A stretch of 64,000 bases of DNA from an uncultured Collinsella sp. (GCA_900541065.1 UQIE01000013.1:1-64000), one strand, 5' to 3'; counted from the first letter of the stretch, positions 47,049 to 56,390 are shown. A program made the numbers and translations. The notes: generated by a model not told the origin, from the letters alone.

Positions 47049-47076
47049 CGGTAGGTTCGTATATATGAACCTACCG
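47049..47076. promoter_or_regulatory. Operator-like palindrome before the second surface protein gene
   Basis: CGGTAGGTTC (47049-47058) and GAACCTACCG (47067-47076) with spacer GTATATAT. It shares the inner TAGGTTC-N8-GAACCTA with 44636-44663, and lies 62 nt before the start codon. A T-rich stretch follows (TTCGCTTTGTTTTT), so it might also serve as a terminator. Confidence 0.65.
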
Positions 47077-47138
47077 TTCGCTTTGTTTTTGGACGACGAT
47101 TACGCTGGATGACTTTTGGTTTCAGGAAAGGAACGACC

Positions 47139-50100
47139 ATGAGGTGGACCACTGTTCGAGCGCTTTGCCGCCGCCTGACCGTTGCCGCGGTGACCCTCAC
47201 CATGGTGACGGGTTCGTTGCCCGCGGGCGCGTTTGCCGAGACCCTCACCACCGATAGCACCTTTGTGCAGACGGATGTCGAACAAGTAGACGATGCCGAT
47301 GCCGCCGACGCCGCCGACCCCGCGCCCGATGCCGCCGACGCCGCGCCCGATGCCGGCGTTGCCGACCCCACAGTGCCCGCCGCCGATGACGTCCTTACGC
47401 CCCCGGACTCCGAGATTGCATTGGCGGCAGGCCTGACGGGCGCCGGGCAGACCGAGAGCACACCTGCGGGTACGCTCGCCACCGATCTTGTCGAGGGCAA
47501 GGAACTCGCCGAGCAGCAGAAGCAAGAGGAGGCTTCCGGTGCCGAGGCAACCTGGAACGAGGAACTTGAACTCTGGGCAACCTCGAAGGGCGCCACGGGC
47601 GTAAAAGGCGAATACGATGATGGCTACGTGGCCGGCGAGCAGACTCCCGCGCAGTACTACTTCTCGATTGATAGCCTCACCAACGAAATTTCTATCGAGT
47701 ATGGCGACGCGGGCATTACCACGTTGGAGGTGCCCTCGACCATCGACGACAAAAATGTCGTAAGCCTTACGGGTATGGGAAGCGCTGCGCTCACATCGAT
47801 CACCTTCGCCCCTAATTCGCATGTCCGCTCGGTTGGAGGCTTGGGCGGCAGCAGCATCAAAGAGATCGCACTGCCCGATTCGGTCGAGGAGCTCAAGAGC
47901 TATGCATTCTACAAAAGCAAGACGCTCCAAACGGTAACCTGGCCCAACAACGCGGCCTTTACCACGATTCCCGAGCAGGCCTTTAAGGAATGTGAACAAC
48001 TTGACGACAAGGTGGTGGCAACGCTGCCGCCTTCGGTCAAAACTATCGACTATCTTGCATTCGCCTATTGCGGCGTGCCACAGTTCTATGTCTCGGACAC
48101 AACAGTGCTCACCTTTACGCAGATCAATGTGCCGGGCACGGTGGAGCGGATCGGGCACTATGCCTTTGATGGGTGCTCGCATGTGTCGTCGGTGACGATC
48201 GGCGATGGTGTCAAATCTATCGGGGCGCTCGCGTTCGCCTCTCTTGATCCTGCGATTGCCGGCAAAGAGATTGTGCTACCCAAAAGCGTGGAAATGATAG
48301 AGTGGGGAGCTTTTGAGAACACGAGATACGGAAACGAGACGAACCATAATGCCGTTGCCCTGCGCGTGATGAACCCCGATCTTCAGCTTGGTGAGGCGGG
48401 CTATCCGGGCGACTATAATGAGCGCGTGACAATCGATGGCGTAACGTATGCGATTCCCTTTAGTGAAGGCCAGACCATCTATGCCTATGCGACCGATTCG
48501 GCTGGCAACCCCTCGATGGTCAAAAAGCTTGCCGATGCCGTGGCCGATCGCAAGGACTCCGTCGATTCCTCGAAGCCTGCCTACACGTTTGAGTGGATGG
48601 GCGAGGCGGCCCAGATCACGGGCAAACTTCCCCAGGGCGCGGCGGCCGTGCTCGTGCAGGCGGGGCAGTCCACGCCGCTGGCGGTTGGCGATGACGGCAG
48701 CTTTACAGCGGACGCCCTCTCCAAGACGGCAGCCACCCTGCGCATTTCGCTCAGCGGTTACTATGACATGGTGCTGGCGCGCCCGGGCGACCAGATGACG
48801 GGCACATGGAATATCGGAGACATTAAGGCGGAGGACTTTACCAAGATTCCGGCTTCGCGCGCGATTGAGCTCAACGTGGGCTTTCTTGAACCGATTGTGG
48901 GCCAGGATAAGACCGAACGCATTGAGCTCGATAGTCTCGATAACATCGATCTGACGGTGAAGAGCGGCGGCAAGACGCTTAAGCCTGCCAAGGGTGACAA
49001 GGAAAACGACTTCCGTATCCAGGGTACAGCGCTCGTGGTGTCGCAGGCCATTGCCGATGCAGATCAGGATCTGGAGATAACGCTCGAGCCCAAAGACAGC
49101 CTCAAGCTGGGTGGGGCGACGGCGACGGTGAAGCCTTCGGCCGGCAAGGTCGATATCGACTTGAAACCCTGGGGCACGGCGACGGTCACGACCAAGGGCG
49201 ACTACCAGGGCGCCAACCGCGTGCTGGTGTTCCGTACGTCCGACGGCAAGCTAGTCGCCGACGGCGTCACCTATTTGATGGGTTACGAAGACGATGGCAC
49301 CACGCCTATCATGAAGGCCGAGACGCCGCGCCTTAAGGCCGGTTCGTACACCATCGTCGCCTTTAACAAGACGAGCTACGACATCCAAGCGACGAGCTAT
49401 TCCACGTTTAGCCGCCTAGGGCTGACCGTGGGTAAGCATATCGCGCAAAAGCAGGTGAAGATTGAGGACGGCAAACAGCTCGACGTGACGCTCGACGTCC
49501 CCACGTTTGACGTGGAGACGTATCGTGCCGAGCGCGGGCTGACGGCGGGCTCGGTTATCGCTGATTCGTCCGCGGTCGGTGGCGCGGAGACCGAGCTGCG
49601 CATTCATTACGAGCTCAAGGACATCCAGGCTGCCAAGATTGAGATTCCTCTGGCCAAGGATGCCGTCGAGGATGTGTCCGCAGGCGCTCGCGAAGCCGGC
49701 GCCAGCTCCGATGCCATGTGGGCTGCCACAACTTGGGAGGGCGACAACCTCGTTCTCGATATGAAGAAGAGTGCGGGCGCCGATGTGTTTGTGCGCTTTA
49801 AGCCTAAGGCCGCGGGCATCTATGCCGTCTCGCCGCTTATTACGCTGGGCGAGGTGACATTGCCGCTGGGAAGCACCACACTCGAGGTTAGCGGATCGCG
49901 CATCGAGGTCGACAACACCGACGTTCACAGCCTGCTGGGCAATGTGGCCTACGTATATGCAGCGCCGGGCAAGAGCGTGCAGCTCACCGTGGGGACGGGC
50001 TCGTCGGCTGCAAAGTACACCGGCAAGACCAATAAACTCGGCCGTGCCAAGATTGAATACGAACTGCCGCAGGATACGCTTGCCGCCGAGCGTGTGACGC

Positions 50101-53100
50101 TCGAAGCGCGCGTGGGCTCGACCGATGTCGCCGCCGCTGCCGCAGAGGTGACGGCTCGCAACTATGTGCGCTATGTTCCGGGTGCTTCGGTCTGGAACTT
50201 TGATGTGACGTATCGTGGCGGTACGCAAAACCTGGTCAAGGACGGCAAGGACACGGGTAAGAGCCTGTGGACCTTCCACCATCTGCCGCAAAAGAAGAAC
50301 GCCTACTGGACGTTCGATATTACGCTCGAGGTGGGAAACGAAGAGGCCGCCGACACGCTCGACCTGTACGCGGACTGCGTGGATGGCAAGACGGTGACGA
50401 TTCCTCTGACTCAAAAGTCGCGCGAGGGCACCCGCGTGCGCTATGCGGCGGAGTATGTGGACGAGGGTTACCTTAAGCTGCTTAATGAGTTTAACAAGGC
50501 GAATGACTCGACCTATGTGAACTGCGGCAACTTTGAGCAAATCTTTATGCCGCAGACCTACCGCATCTCCAATGCTCAGCTTATGACCATGCTGAGTTTT
50601 GACGCCAACGCTTCGGCCAAAAAGCATTCCGCCGCGGCCGAGGAGCGCCAGCAGGAGTTCTCGAATGCCGTGCAGCAGTGGCACGAGTATATGATGGATA
50701 ACTCGTTTAATGATGTCGACGAGGCCTTTAACGACGCGATTGACCAGATGGTCGCCGATGCGTTTGCCGAGGAGGACAAGGACGGTAAAGAGGACGAAGC
50801 CCAAGGTGGAGCTGCCCGTAAGGCTCGTCGCGCCCCTGCCGCCAGCGACGGCGAGGGTGATGGTACTGGCAACGACGAGGCCGCGCAGTTTGCGGCTGAG
50901 CTCAAGGCCGCGGTCGGCGGGTCGTCGGCGCTGCTGACCCAGCAGGGCGACAGCTATGGCGTCAATGTGGACAAGATGATCTTTGAGGATGCTTACGGCA
51001 CCAGCGAGGATTGGTATCAGGAACTCGCGGCGGCCCAGGGCGCGAACGCTGCGGATGCGGCCGCCATCAAGGAGCTCGTCGACCATGCATCGCGAGCGGA
51101 GTTTATTGCCCAGCAGGCCGAGGATCTGGTGGGCCAGTCGATGGGTATCGGCCAGCTCAACCAATATGGAAGCTGGAATGACGCAACCGCTGCGGCGCTC
51201 AACAAGTGTGCGGGCATTAAGGCCAGCGAGTACAACGGCCAGTCGACGAGCGGGTTTAACGATTTGGGCCAGGCGCTCGGCAGCTCACTGAGCTACAAGG
51301 CGGCTGACGACGATACCGTCAAGGGCTTTAAGGTCGCCGCGCCCGATGGCGAGCAGACGGCCTATATCGAGTCGGAGTTTATCGAGAACTCCAATAACAA
51401 CAAGAACCAGGCGCTTCTGTTTAACTCGATCGCCATGCAGTGTGACATTCTGGACAATCTGTACGATAACTGGAATGTGGTCCATAGCCTCAATAACTCT
51501 ACGATTCGCGGCTGGCTTATGGCTTGGAAGCGTAACGGCGACGTGAGCGCCCATATGAAGCTCATCCGCACGATTCGTTCGCTCAAGAGCTATAAGATCG
51601 AGTGCGAGATGTTCGGACAGGTCTTTAAGACCGATGCGTGGAAGGCGGCCGGCCAGGCGTTTCCCGCGGCGACCCAGGGCATCGGCATCTTTACCGGCAT
51701 TTACGGCGTGAACGATGCCAGCAAGAACTGGGAGAACGTGAACGTCCGTATGCAGAAGGTGAAGGGCGAGCGCGAGGGCTATGAGCTTCAGCATACGCGC
51801 CTGCTTGCCAAGCCCGAGAAGACCGAGGACGACTGGAAGTGCATTTACGCGCTGCGCGACGCCATGGAGAAGGCGCGTGCGTTTGAGGATCTGCTGCATC
51901 GCCAGCTCTGCCACGACAGCACCGATGTGGCGGTGGGCTCCATTATGACAATCGCCGGCGTGCTGACGGCCGGTTCGGCGGGTACCGTGGTGGGCGCTGC
52001 CTATGACGCGGCTTCGACCAGCGTAGGTTCGGAGCGCGCGATTAAGCTGACCAATGCCGAATGCGCCTACGATGTTGCCTGCGAGCAGGTGGAGCGCGCG
52101 TGCCAGAATCGTATTACGGTCAACTGGGGCGAGCTGACTGATACCGAGGTCTACAAGGCCAACAAGGACGGCTTGATCTCGGACGAGAAGATGCAGTCGA
52201 TCTTCGAGGCGCGTTATCGCAATGTGGCTGCCAAGGCTGCACCCGACCCTGCGGGCGTGGTGTACGAGGGCCTGCTGTCCAATACGGTTGAAGGCGCGAC
52301 GGTTGAGCTGTGGAGCGCCGACGATGCGGCCGGTACCAATGCAGTGCGTTGGGATGCCGAGGAGTATGAGCAGGACAATCCGCTTGCAACGGGTGCGGAC
52401 GGTGCGTACAACTGGAATACGCCGACCGGCTGGTATCAGGTGCGCGTGACCAAGGACGGGTATGAGGAGGCGCGTTCGGCCTGGCTGCGCGTGCCGCCGA
52501 TTCAGACTGAGGTGAACATTGGCTTGGCGTCGACGGCGGCGCCCGAGGTGGCTTCGGCCCATGCCTATACCGATTGCGTCGAGGTTGAGTTTGCGCAGTA
52601 TATGGATGCGAGTGACGATACCCTGGCCGCATTGTGCGCGCAGGGCTTGGGCGACGTGACGTATACGTGGCTCGATAAGCAGGACGATCCCAATGGCAAG
52701 CCGCTGTCGCGCGTGCTGCGTATTCGCTATGCCGATGCGTGTGAGGTGGGCTCGACGGTGTCGTTTGAGCTCGACGGTGCTCGCAACTACGCCGGCACGG
52801 CCATGGCGCGCTGGGCAAGCGGCGAGCTTGTCGTGGGCGTTCGTGCCGACAAACTCAAGCTCAACGTGGAGCAGGCCGTGACCATGCTTGAGGGCAGTGA
52901 CTTTGAGCTGGTGGCGCACGTGACCGATAAGGCGGGCAAGCCGTTTGCGGGCGCCAAGGTTAGTGTTGGGCTGGAGTCCTCGGCTATCTGCTCTGTCGAT
53001 GCCAACCAGGCCGTGACGGGCGAGGACGGCGCGGCGACGTTTGTGCTGCATGGTGCTCTGCCCGGTTTGACGACGTTGACGGCGGCGGTGGACGGCACGG

Positions 53101-53750
53101 CGCTGTCCAAGCAGGTCGACGTTCGCGTGTCTGCCGAGGCAGTGCGACCGGCGCGACCGGTGGCGACGATTGGTGCGACGACGTTTGGTGCATGGTCGCC
53201 CAAGGAGAACTACATTACGGTGCCCAAGGGCACGAAGCTGGAGCTTTCTGCCGAGGATGGCACGACGATTTGGTACACCACCAACGACACCTGCCCCTGC
53301 CGTGACGAAGGCCGCGTAAAGTACACCGAGCCTATTGCGCTCGATAGCAACATGTATGTGCGCATTGCGGCACAGCGCCCTGGCATGTCGTACAGCGAGT
53401 ATTCCGAGCGTCTGAACATTACGATTACGGTGACCGATGAGCCGGCGCCTGAGCCGACGCCCGATCCCGGTCTGAAGCCGGAGCCTGAGCCGACGCCTGA
53501 CGGCGGCGAGCAGGGTGGCGGTACGGATGGCTCTGGTGGCGCCGGGGTCCCTGCGGGCAGTTCGACTTCGACGACGACCACGGTGACGACGAACAAGTCC
53601 AAGGGTAAGGGCAAGAACGGCAAGAAGTCCGGTGGCACGGAGCTTGCCGGCACGGGTGACTCCGCCGCGATGACGGTCGCTGCCCTGGGCATCGCCGGTG
53701 CAACCGTTGCCGCAGCCGGCATCGCCGCGACCAAGCGCCGCAAGCATTAG
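47139..53750 (+). CDS. Giant cell-wall surface protein with BspA-type LRR and LAGTG anchor
   Basis: 2203 aa from ATG 47139 (AGGAAAGGAA upstream). A signal peptide (about 10-37) is followed by an Ala/Asp-rich stretch (45-110), then BspA-type leucine-rich repeats (about 180-400: LPDSVEELKSYAF, VPGTVERIGHYAFDG, VTIGDGVKSIGALAF). A long beta-rich region follows, then a coiled, charged segment (about 1150-1300), a hydrophobic stretch (about 1600), a carboxypeptidase-like regulatory domain (1700-1800), an Ig-like domain (1900-2000) and a chitobiase C-terminal-like domain (2005-2100). A PTPD-type linker leads to LAGTG, a helix and KRRKH. LRR_5 proteins often act in host or microbe adhesion, but the ligand is unknown. 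The gene is isolated between repeats and operators. Confidence 0.85.
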   Translation: MRWTTVRALCRRLTVAAVTLTMVTGSLPAGAFAETLTTDSTFVQTDVEQVDDADAADAADPAPDAADAAPDAGVADPTVPAADDVLTPPDSEIALAAGLTGAGQTESTPAGTLATDLVEGKELAEQQKQEEASGAEATWNEELELWATSKGATGVKGEYDDGYVAGEQTPAQYYFSIDSLTNEISIEYGDAGITTLEVPSTIDDKNVVSLTGMGSAALTSITFAPNSHVRSVGGLGGSSIKEIALPDSVEELKSYAFYKSKTLQTVTWPNNAAFTTIPEQAFKECEQLDDKVVATLPPSVKTIDYLAFAYCGVPQFYVSDTTVLTFTQINVPGTVERIGHYAFDGCSHVSSVTIGDGVKSIGALAFASLDPAIAGKEIVLPKSVEMIEWGAFENTRYGNETNHNAVALRVMNPDLQLGEAGYPGDYNERVTIDGVTYAIPFSEGQTIYAYATDSAGNPSMVKKLADAVADRKDSVDSSKPAYTFEWMGEAAQITGKLPQGAAAVLVQAGQSTPLAVGDDGSFTADALSKTAATLRISLSGYYDMVLARPGDQMTGTWNIGDIKAEDFTKIPASRAIELNVGFLEPIVGQDKTERIELDSLDNIDLTVKSGGKTLKPAKGDKENDFRIQGTALVVSQAIADADQDLEITLEPKDSLKLGGATATVKPSAGKVDIDLKPWGTATVTTKGDYQGANRVLVFRTSDGKLVADGVTYLMGYEDDGTTPIMKAETPRLKAGSYTIVAFNKTSYDIQATSYSTFSRLGLTVGKHIAQKQVKIEDGKQLDVTLDVPTFDVETYRAERGLTAGSVIADSSAVGGAETELRIHYELKDIQAAKIEIPLAKDAVEDVSAGAREAGASSDAMWAATTWEGDNLVLDMKKSAGADVFVRFKPKAAGIYAVSPLITLGEVTLPLGSTTLEVSGSRIEVDNTDVHSLLGNVAYVYAAPGKSVQLTVGTGSSAAKYTGKTNKLGRAKIEYELPQDTLAAERVTLEARVGSTDVAAAAAEVTARNYVRYVPGASVWNFDVTYRGGTQNLVKDGKDTGKSLWTFHHLPQKKNAYWTFDITLEVGNEEAADTLDLYADCVDGKTVTIPLTQKSREGTRVRYAAEYVDEGYLKLLNEFNKANDSTYVNCGNFEQIFMPQTYRISNAQLMTMLSFDANASAKKHSAAAEERQQEFSNAVQQWHEYMMDNSFNDVDEAFNDAIDQMVADAFAEEDKDGKEDEAQGGAARKARRAPAASDGEGDGTGNDEAAQFAAELKAAVGGSSALLTQQGDSYGVNVDKMIFEDAYGTSEDWYQELAAAQGANAADAAAIKELVDHASRAEFIAQQAEDLVGQSMGIGQLNQYGSWNDATAAALNKCAGIKASEYNGQSTSGFNDLGQALGSSLSYKAADDDTVKGFKVAAPDGEQTAYIESEFIENSNNNKNQALLFNSIAMQCDILDNLYDNWNVVHSLNNSTIRGWLMAWKRNGDVSAHMKLIRTIRSLKSYKIECEMFGQVFKTDAWKAAGQAFPAATQGIGIFTGIYGVNDASKNWENVNVRMQKVKGEREGYELQHTRLLAKPEKTEDDWKCIYALRDAMEKARAFEDLLHRQLCHDSTDVAVGSIMTIAGVLTAGSAGTVVGAAYDAASTSVGSERAIKLTNAECAYDVACEQVERACQNRITVNWGELTDTEVYKANKDGLISDEKMQSIFEARYRNVAAKAAPDPAGVVYEGLLSNTVEGATVELWSADDAAGTNAVRWDAEEYEQDNPLATGADGAYNWNTPTGWYQVRVTKDGYEEARSAWLRVPPIQTEVNIGLASTAAPEVASAHAYTDCVEVEFAQYMDASDDTLAALCAQGLGDVTYTWLDKQDDPNGKPLSRVLRIRYADACEVGSTVSFELDGARNYAGTAMARWASGELVVGVRADKLKLNVEQAVTMLEGSDFELVAHVTDKAGKPFAGAKVSVGLESSAICSVDANQAVTGEDGAATFVLHGALPGLTTLTAAVDGTALSKQVDVRVSAEAVRPARPVATIGATTFGAWSPKENYITVPKGTKLELSAEDGTTIWYTTNDTCPCRDEGRVKYTEPIALDSNMYVRIAAQRPGMSYSEYSERLNITITVTDEPAPEPTPDPGLKPEPEPTPDGGEQGGGTDGSGGAGVPAGSSTSTTTTVTTNKSKGKGKNGKKSGGTELAGTGDSAAMTVAALGIAGATVAAAGIAATKRRKH

Positions 53751-53786
53751 AGCTGGGTGACGGCTCTCGTTCTCGGCCTCAGTAAA

Positions 53787-54004
53787 ATCTCGATCTGTAA
53801 CACCAAACTGCCCAAAACGGCTCTAGATGTTACAGATTGAGATGAACCGAATGGCCGCCAATCTAATGTCTCGATCTGTAACACCAGGCGGGGAATTTGA
53901 CCTCTAACTGTTACAGATTGAGATGAACAGGTGGATGTTCGCACAATATCTTGATCTGTAACAACTACAAGGCTCAACAGGGTCTAACTGTTACAGATTG
54001 AGAC
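53787..54004 (+). repeat. Triple-hairpin array, copy 2, 3' of the giant surface protein gene
   Basis: Same plan as at 46748-46965: hairpins at 53787-53843, 53868-53924 and 53948-54004, all loops 25 nt, spacers 24 and 23 nt. Most stem differences from copy 1 are G-T wobble pairs on the plus strand (for example TCTCGATC against GATTGAGA), which would become A-C mismatches on the minus strand. It begins 36 nt after the stop codon. Confidence 0.9.
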
Positions 54005-54037
54005 AAACGCCGGAATTGGTTTGCCGACCAGTCCCCA

Positions 54038-54072
54038 ACCACCACAAAGGTGCCTGTCCCCTTTGTGGTAGT
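54038..54072. terminator. Hairpin with TGCCTGTCC loop, second copy
   Basis: ACCACCACAAAGG (54038-54050) pairs with CCTTTGTGGTAGT (54060-54072), one mismatch. It corresponds to 46998-47036 and ends the homologous block shared by the two surface protein loci. Confidence 0.65.
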
Positions 54073-54082
54073 CGGCCGGCAT

Positions 54083-54122
54083 AGAAAAAGTCCCCGCCGG
54101 GCGTGTGCTCGACGGGGACTTT
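54083..54122 (-). terminator. Terminator of the nfnAB operon
   Basis: AAAGTCCCCG (54087-54096) pairs with CGGGGACTTT (54113-54122); the minus strand then reads TTTTTCTA. It lies after the stop of the minus-strand gene at 54151. Confidence 0.85.
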
Positions 54123-54150
54123 GCCGTTTGGTAGCTAGCGCTGCGGATGA

Positions 54151-55560
54151 TTACTCGCCCAGTAGGCTCTTGGTGATGGAAGCGGCGGCCTTCTTGCCGG
54201 CGCCCATCGCCAGAATGACCGTAGCGGCACCGGTGACGATGTCGCCGCCGGCCCAGATACGGGGATCGGTGGTCTGGCCGGTCTCCTCGTCGGCAACAAT
54301 GTAGCCCCACTTGTTGAGCTCCATCTTGCCGCCGATCTTCTTTGCGAAGGGGTTGGCGTTGGTGCCGATAGCCGAGATTGCGACGTCGCAGGGGATCTCC
54401 TCGATGGCGCCCTCGATGGGCACCGGGCGACGACGGCCGGACTCGTCAGGCTCGCCGAGCTCCATCTTCTGGACCTTGACGGCGCACACGGAGCCGTCCT
54501 CGCCAGCGACAAACTCGAGCGGGGAGACGAGCGGCAGAACCTCGACGCCCTCGGCCTTGGCATGGTGCAGCTCGGCGCGACGGCAGGGCATCTCGTCCTC
54601 GGTACGGCGGTAGGCGATGATGGCGTGCTCGGCGCCCAGACGCTTGGCGGTGCGGACGGCGTCCATAGCCACGTTGCCGCCACCAAAGACGACGACGTTC
54701 TTGCCGTGCTTGGTGGGGGTGTCGTACTCGGGGAACTTGTTGGCCTTCATCAGGTTCACGCGGGTGAGGTACTCGTTCGCGAAGAAGACGTTGGGCAGGT
54801 TCTCGCCGGGGACGTTGAGGAACTTGGGCAGGCCAGCGCCGGTCGCCACGTAGATGGCGTCGAAGCCCTGCTCGAACAGCTCCTCGGCCGTGGCCATGTT
54901 GCCCACGACGGAGTTGTACTCAAACTTGACGCCCATGTCCTCCAGGCCGTCAATCTCGCGCTTGACGACCGCCTTGGGCAGACGGAACTCGGGGATGCCG
55001 TAGACCAGCACGCCGCCGCCGGTGAAGAAGGCCTCAAAGACGGTAACGTCAAAGCCGTTGCGGGCGAGCTCGCCAGCACAGGTGATGCCGGACGGGCCGG
55101 AGCCGACGACGGCGACCTTCTTGCCGTTCTTGGGAGCCATCTTGGGCGTGGAGGCGAGCTCGGGGCGGTCACCCAGGAAGCGCTCGAGCTGGCCGATGGC
55201 CACGGGCTCGGACTTCTTACCACGGATGCACTTGCCCTCGCACTGGTTCTCCTGCGGGCAGACGCGGCCGCAGATGGCGGGAAGCATGGAGTCCTCGCGG
55301 ATGGTATCGAGGGCGCCGCCGAAGTCCTTCTCGCGGATCTGCTCGATAAAGCGGGGGATGTTGATGTTGACGGGGCAGCCCTCAACACAGAACGGCTTCT
55401 TGCAGTTGAGGCAGCGCTCGGCCTCGGCCAGCGCCATCTCCTCGGTGAAGCCCTTGTCGACGGGGCGGAAGTCGCAGGCGCGCTCGGCAGCCGGCTCCTC
55501 GTTATCGGGGGTGCGGGGCGACTTCATATCGGCAACGAAACGACCGTTAACTAGTGGCAT
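54151..55560 (-). CDS. NADPH-dependent oxidoreductase, NfnB/GltD-like flavoprotein
   Basis: 469 aa. The N-terminal part has two Cys clusters (CLNCKKPFCVEGCP, about 49-62; CGRVCPQENQCEGKC, about 96-110) for [4Fe-4S] centres. The pyridine-nucleotide domains contain GSGPSGITCAGELA (about 150-165) and GGGNVAMDAVRTAKRLG (about 292-308). It is often annotated as glutamate synthase small subunit, but its partner is a ferredoxin-NADP reductase-like protein, not GltB, so NfnB of the electron-bifurcating NADH-dependent ferredoxin:NADP oxidoreductase is more likely. Its start overlaps the partner's stop by 10 bp. Confidence 0.88.
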   Translation of the reverse strand: MPLVNGRFVADMKSPRTPDNEEPAAERACDFRPVDKGFTEEMALAEAERCLNCKKPFCVEGCPVNINIPRFIEQIREKDFGGALDTIREDSMLPAICGRVCPQENQCEGKCIRGKKSEPVAIGQLERFLGDRPELASTPKMAPKNGKKVAVVGSGPSGITCAGELARNGFDVTVFEAFFTGGGVLVYGIPEFRLPKAVVKREIDGLEDMGVKFEYNSVVGNMATAEELFEQGFDAIYVATGAGLPKFLNVPGENLPNVFFANEYLTRVNLMKANKFPEYDTPTKHGKNVVVFGGGNVAMDAVRTAKRLGAEHAIIAYRRTEDEMPCRRAELHHAKAEGVEVLPLVSPLEFVAGEDGSVCAVKVQKMELGEPDESGRRRPVPIEGAIEEIPCDVAISAIGTNANPFAKKIGGKMELNKWGYIVADEETGQTTDPRIWAGGDIVTGAATVILAMGAGKKAAASITKSLLGE

Positions 55561-56390
55561 GCGCAGCTCTTTTCCTCATAGGCCTTGAGGGACTCGCCCT
55601 CTTCGGAACGGTAAGCGGCCTGGCGGGCACGAAGGTCATCCCAGTCGACCAGGGTGGCATCGAAGTCGGGGCCGTCGACGCAAGCGAACTTGGTCACGCC
55701 GCCCACCTCGACGCGGCAGCAGCCGCACATACCGGTGCCGTCAACCATGATGGGGTTGAGCGACGCGGTGATGGGGGTGTCGTACTTCTGGGCGGTGAGG
55801 GTCGAGAACTTCATCATCGGAACGGGGCCGACGCAGAAGACCTGGCTCACGGCCTTGTCCTGCAGCAGGCGTTCCAGCGGAGCGGTGACAACGCCCTGCT
55901 CGCCGTAGGAGCCGTCGTCAGTGGTGATGTGGATGTGGTCCTCGTCGAGGAGCTCGCGGAACTGGTCCTCCATGAGCAGGAGGTCCTTGGTGCGGGCGCC
56001 CATGATGGCGTGAACTTCGTGACCGGTCTCGACCAGGTGCTTGGCGACCGGGAAGGCAATTGCCAGGCCGACGCCGCCGCCAATGACGGCGCAGGGGCCC
56101 TCGGCCATCTCGGTGGGAACTCCCAGCGGGCCCACGACGTCGCGCAGCGACTCGCCGGCCTCGTAGGTGGAAAGCATCTCGGTGGTCTTGCCGATCACCA
56201 TGAAGATGAACTCGACCCAGCCCTCGTCACCGTTCCAGCCGGCCAGGGTAAACGGGACGCGCTCGCCCGTCTCGTTGGCGCGAACCATGAGGAACTGTCC
56301 AGCGTGCGCATGCTTGGCGATTGCAGGCGCCTCGATGCGGAACTTGAACACCTTCTCCGAGAACTGCGTCTTCTCCAGGATCTTATACAT
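55551..56390 (-). CDS. NfnA/SudB-like ferredoxin-NADP(+) reductase subunit
   Basis: 279 aa. A flavin domain (about 1-100, with GERVPFTLAGW), an NAD-binding domain (about 105-210, GGGVGLAIAFPVAKHL) and a Cys-rich C-terminal segment (GTGMCGCCRVEVG, then ACVDGPDFD) for a [2Fe-2S] cluster, as in NfnA and dihydroorotate dehydrogenase electron-transfer subunits. With the overlapping nfnB gene it forms a complete NfnAB pair, which links NADH, NADPH and ferredoxin pools in anaerobes. RBS GAGGGG (rc of 56396-56401) precedes the ATG. Confidence 0.88.
   Translation of the reverse strand: MYKILEKTQFSEKVFKFRIEAPAIAKHAHAGQFLMVRANETGERVPFTLAGWNGDEGWVEFIFMVIGKTTEMLSTYEAGESLRDVVGPLGVPTEMAEGPCAVIGGGVGLAIAFPVAKHLVETGHEVHAIMGARTKDLLLMEDQFRELLDEDHIHITTDDGSYGEQGVVTAPLERLLQDKAVSQVFCVGPVPMMKFSTLTAQKYDTPITASLNPIMVDGTGMCGCCRVEVGGVTKFACVDGPDFDATLVDWDDLRARQAAYRSEEGESLKAYEEKSCACH

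Noticed and set aside
51285..53747. Minus-strand ORF of 820 codons opposite the giant surface protein gene
   Set aside because: High-GC shadow frame; the sense frame has a signal peptide, domains and a wall anchor.
54151..56390. Glutamate synthase (GltD with GltB) operon
   Set aside because: No GltB gene; the partner has flavin, NAD and [2Fe-2S] features of NfnA/SudB, so NfnAB fits better.
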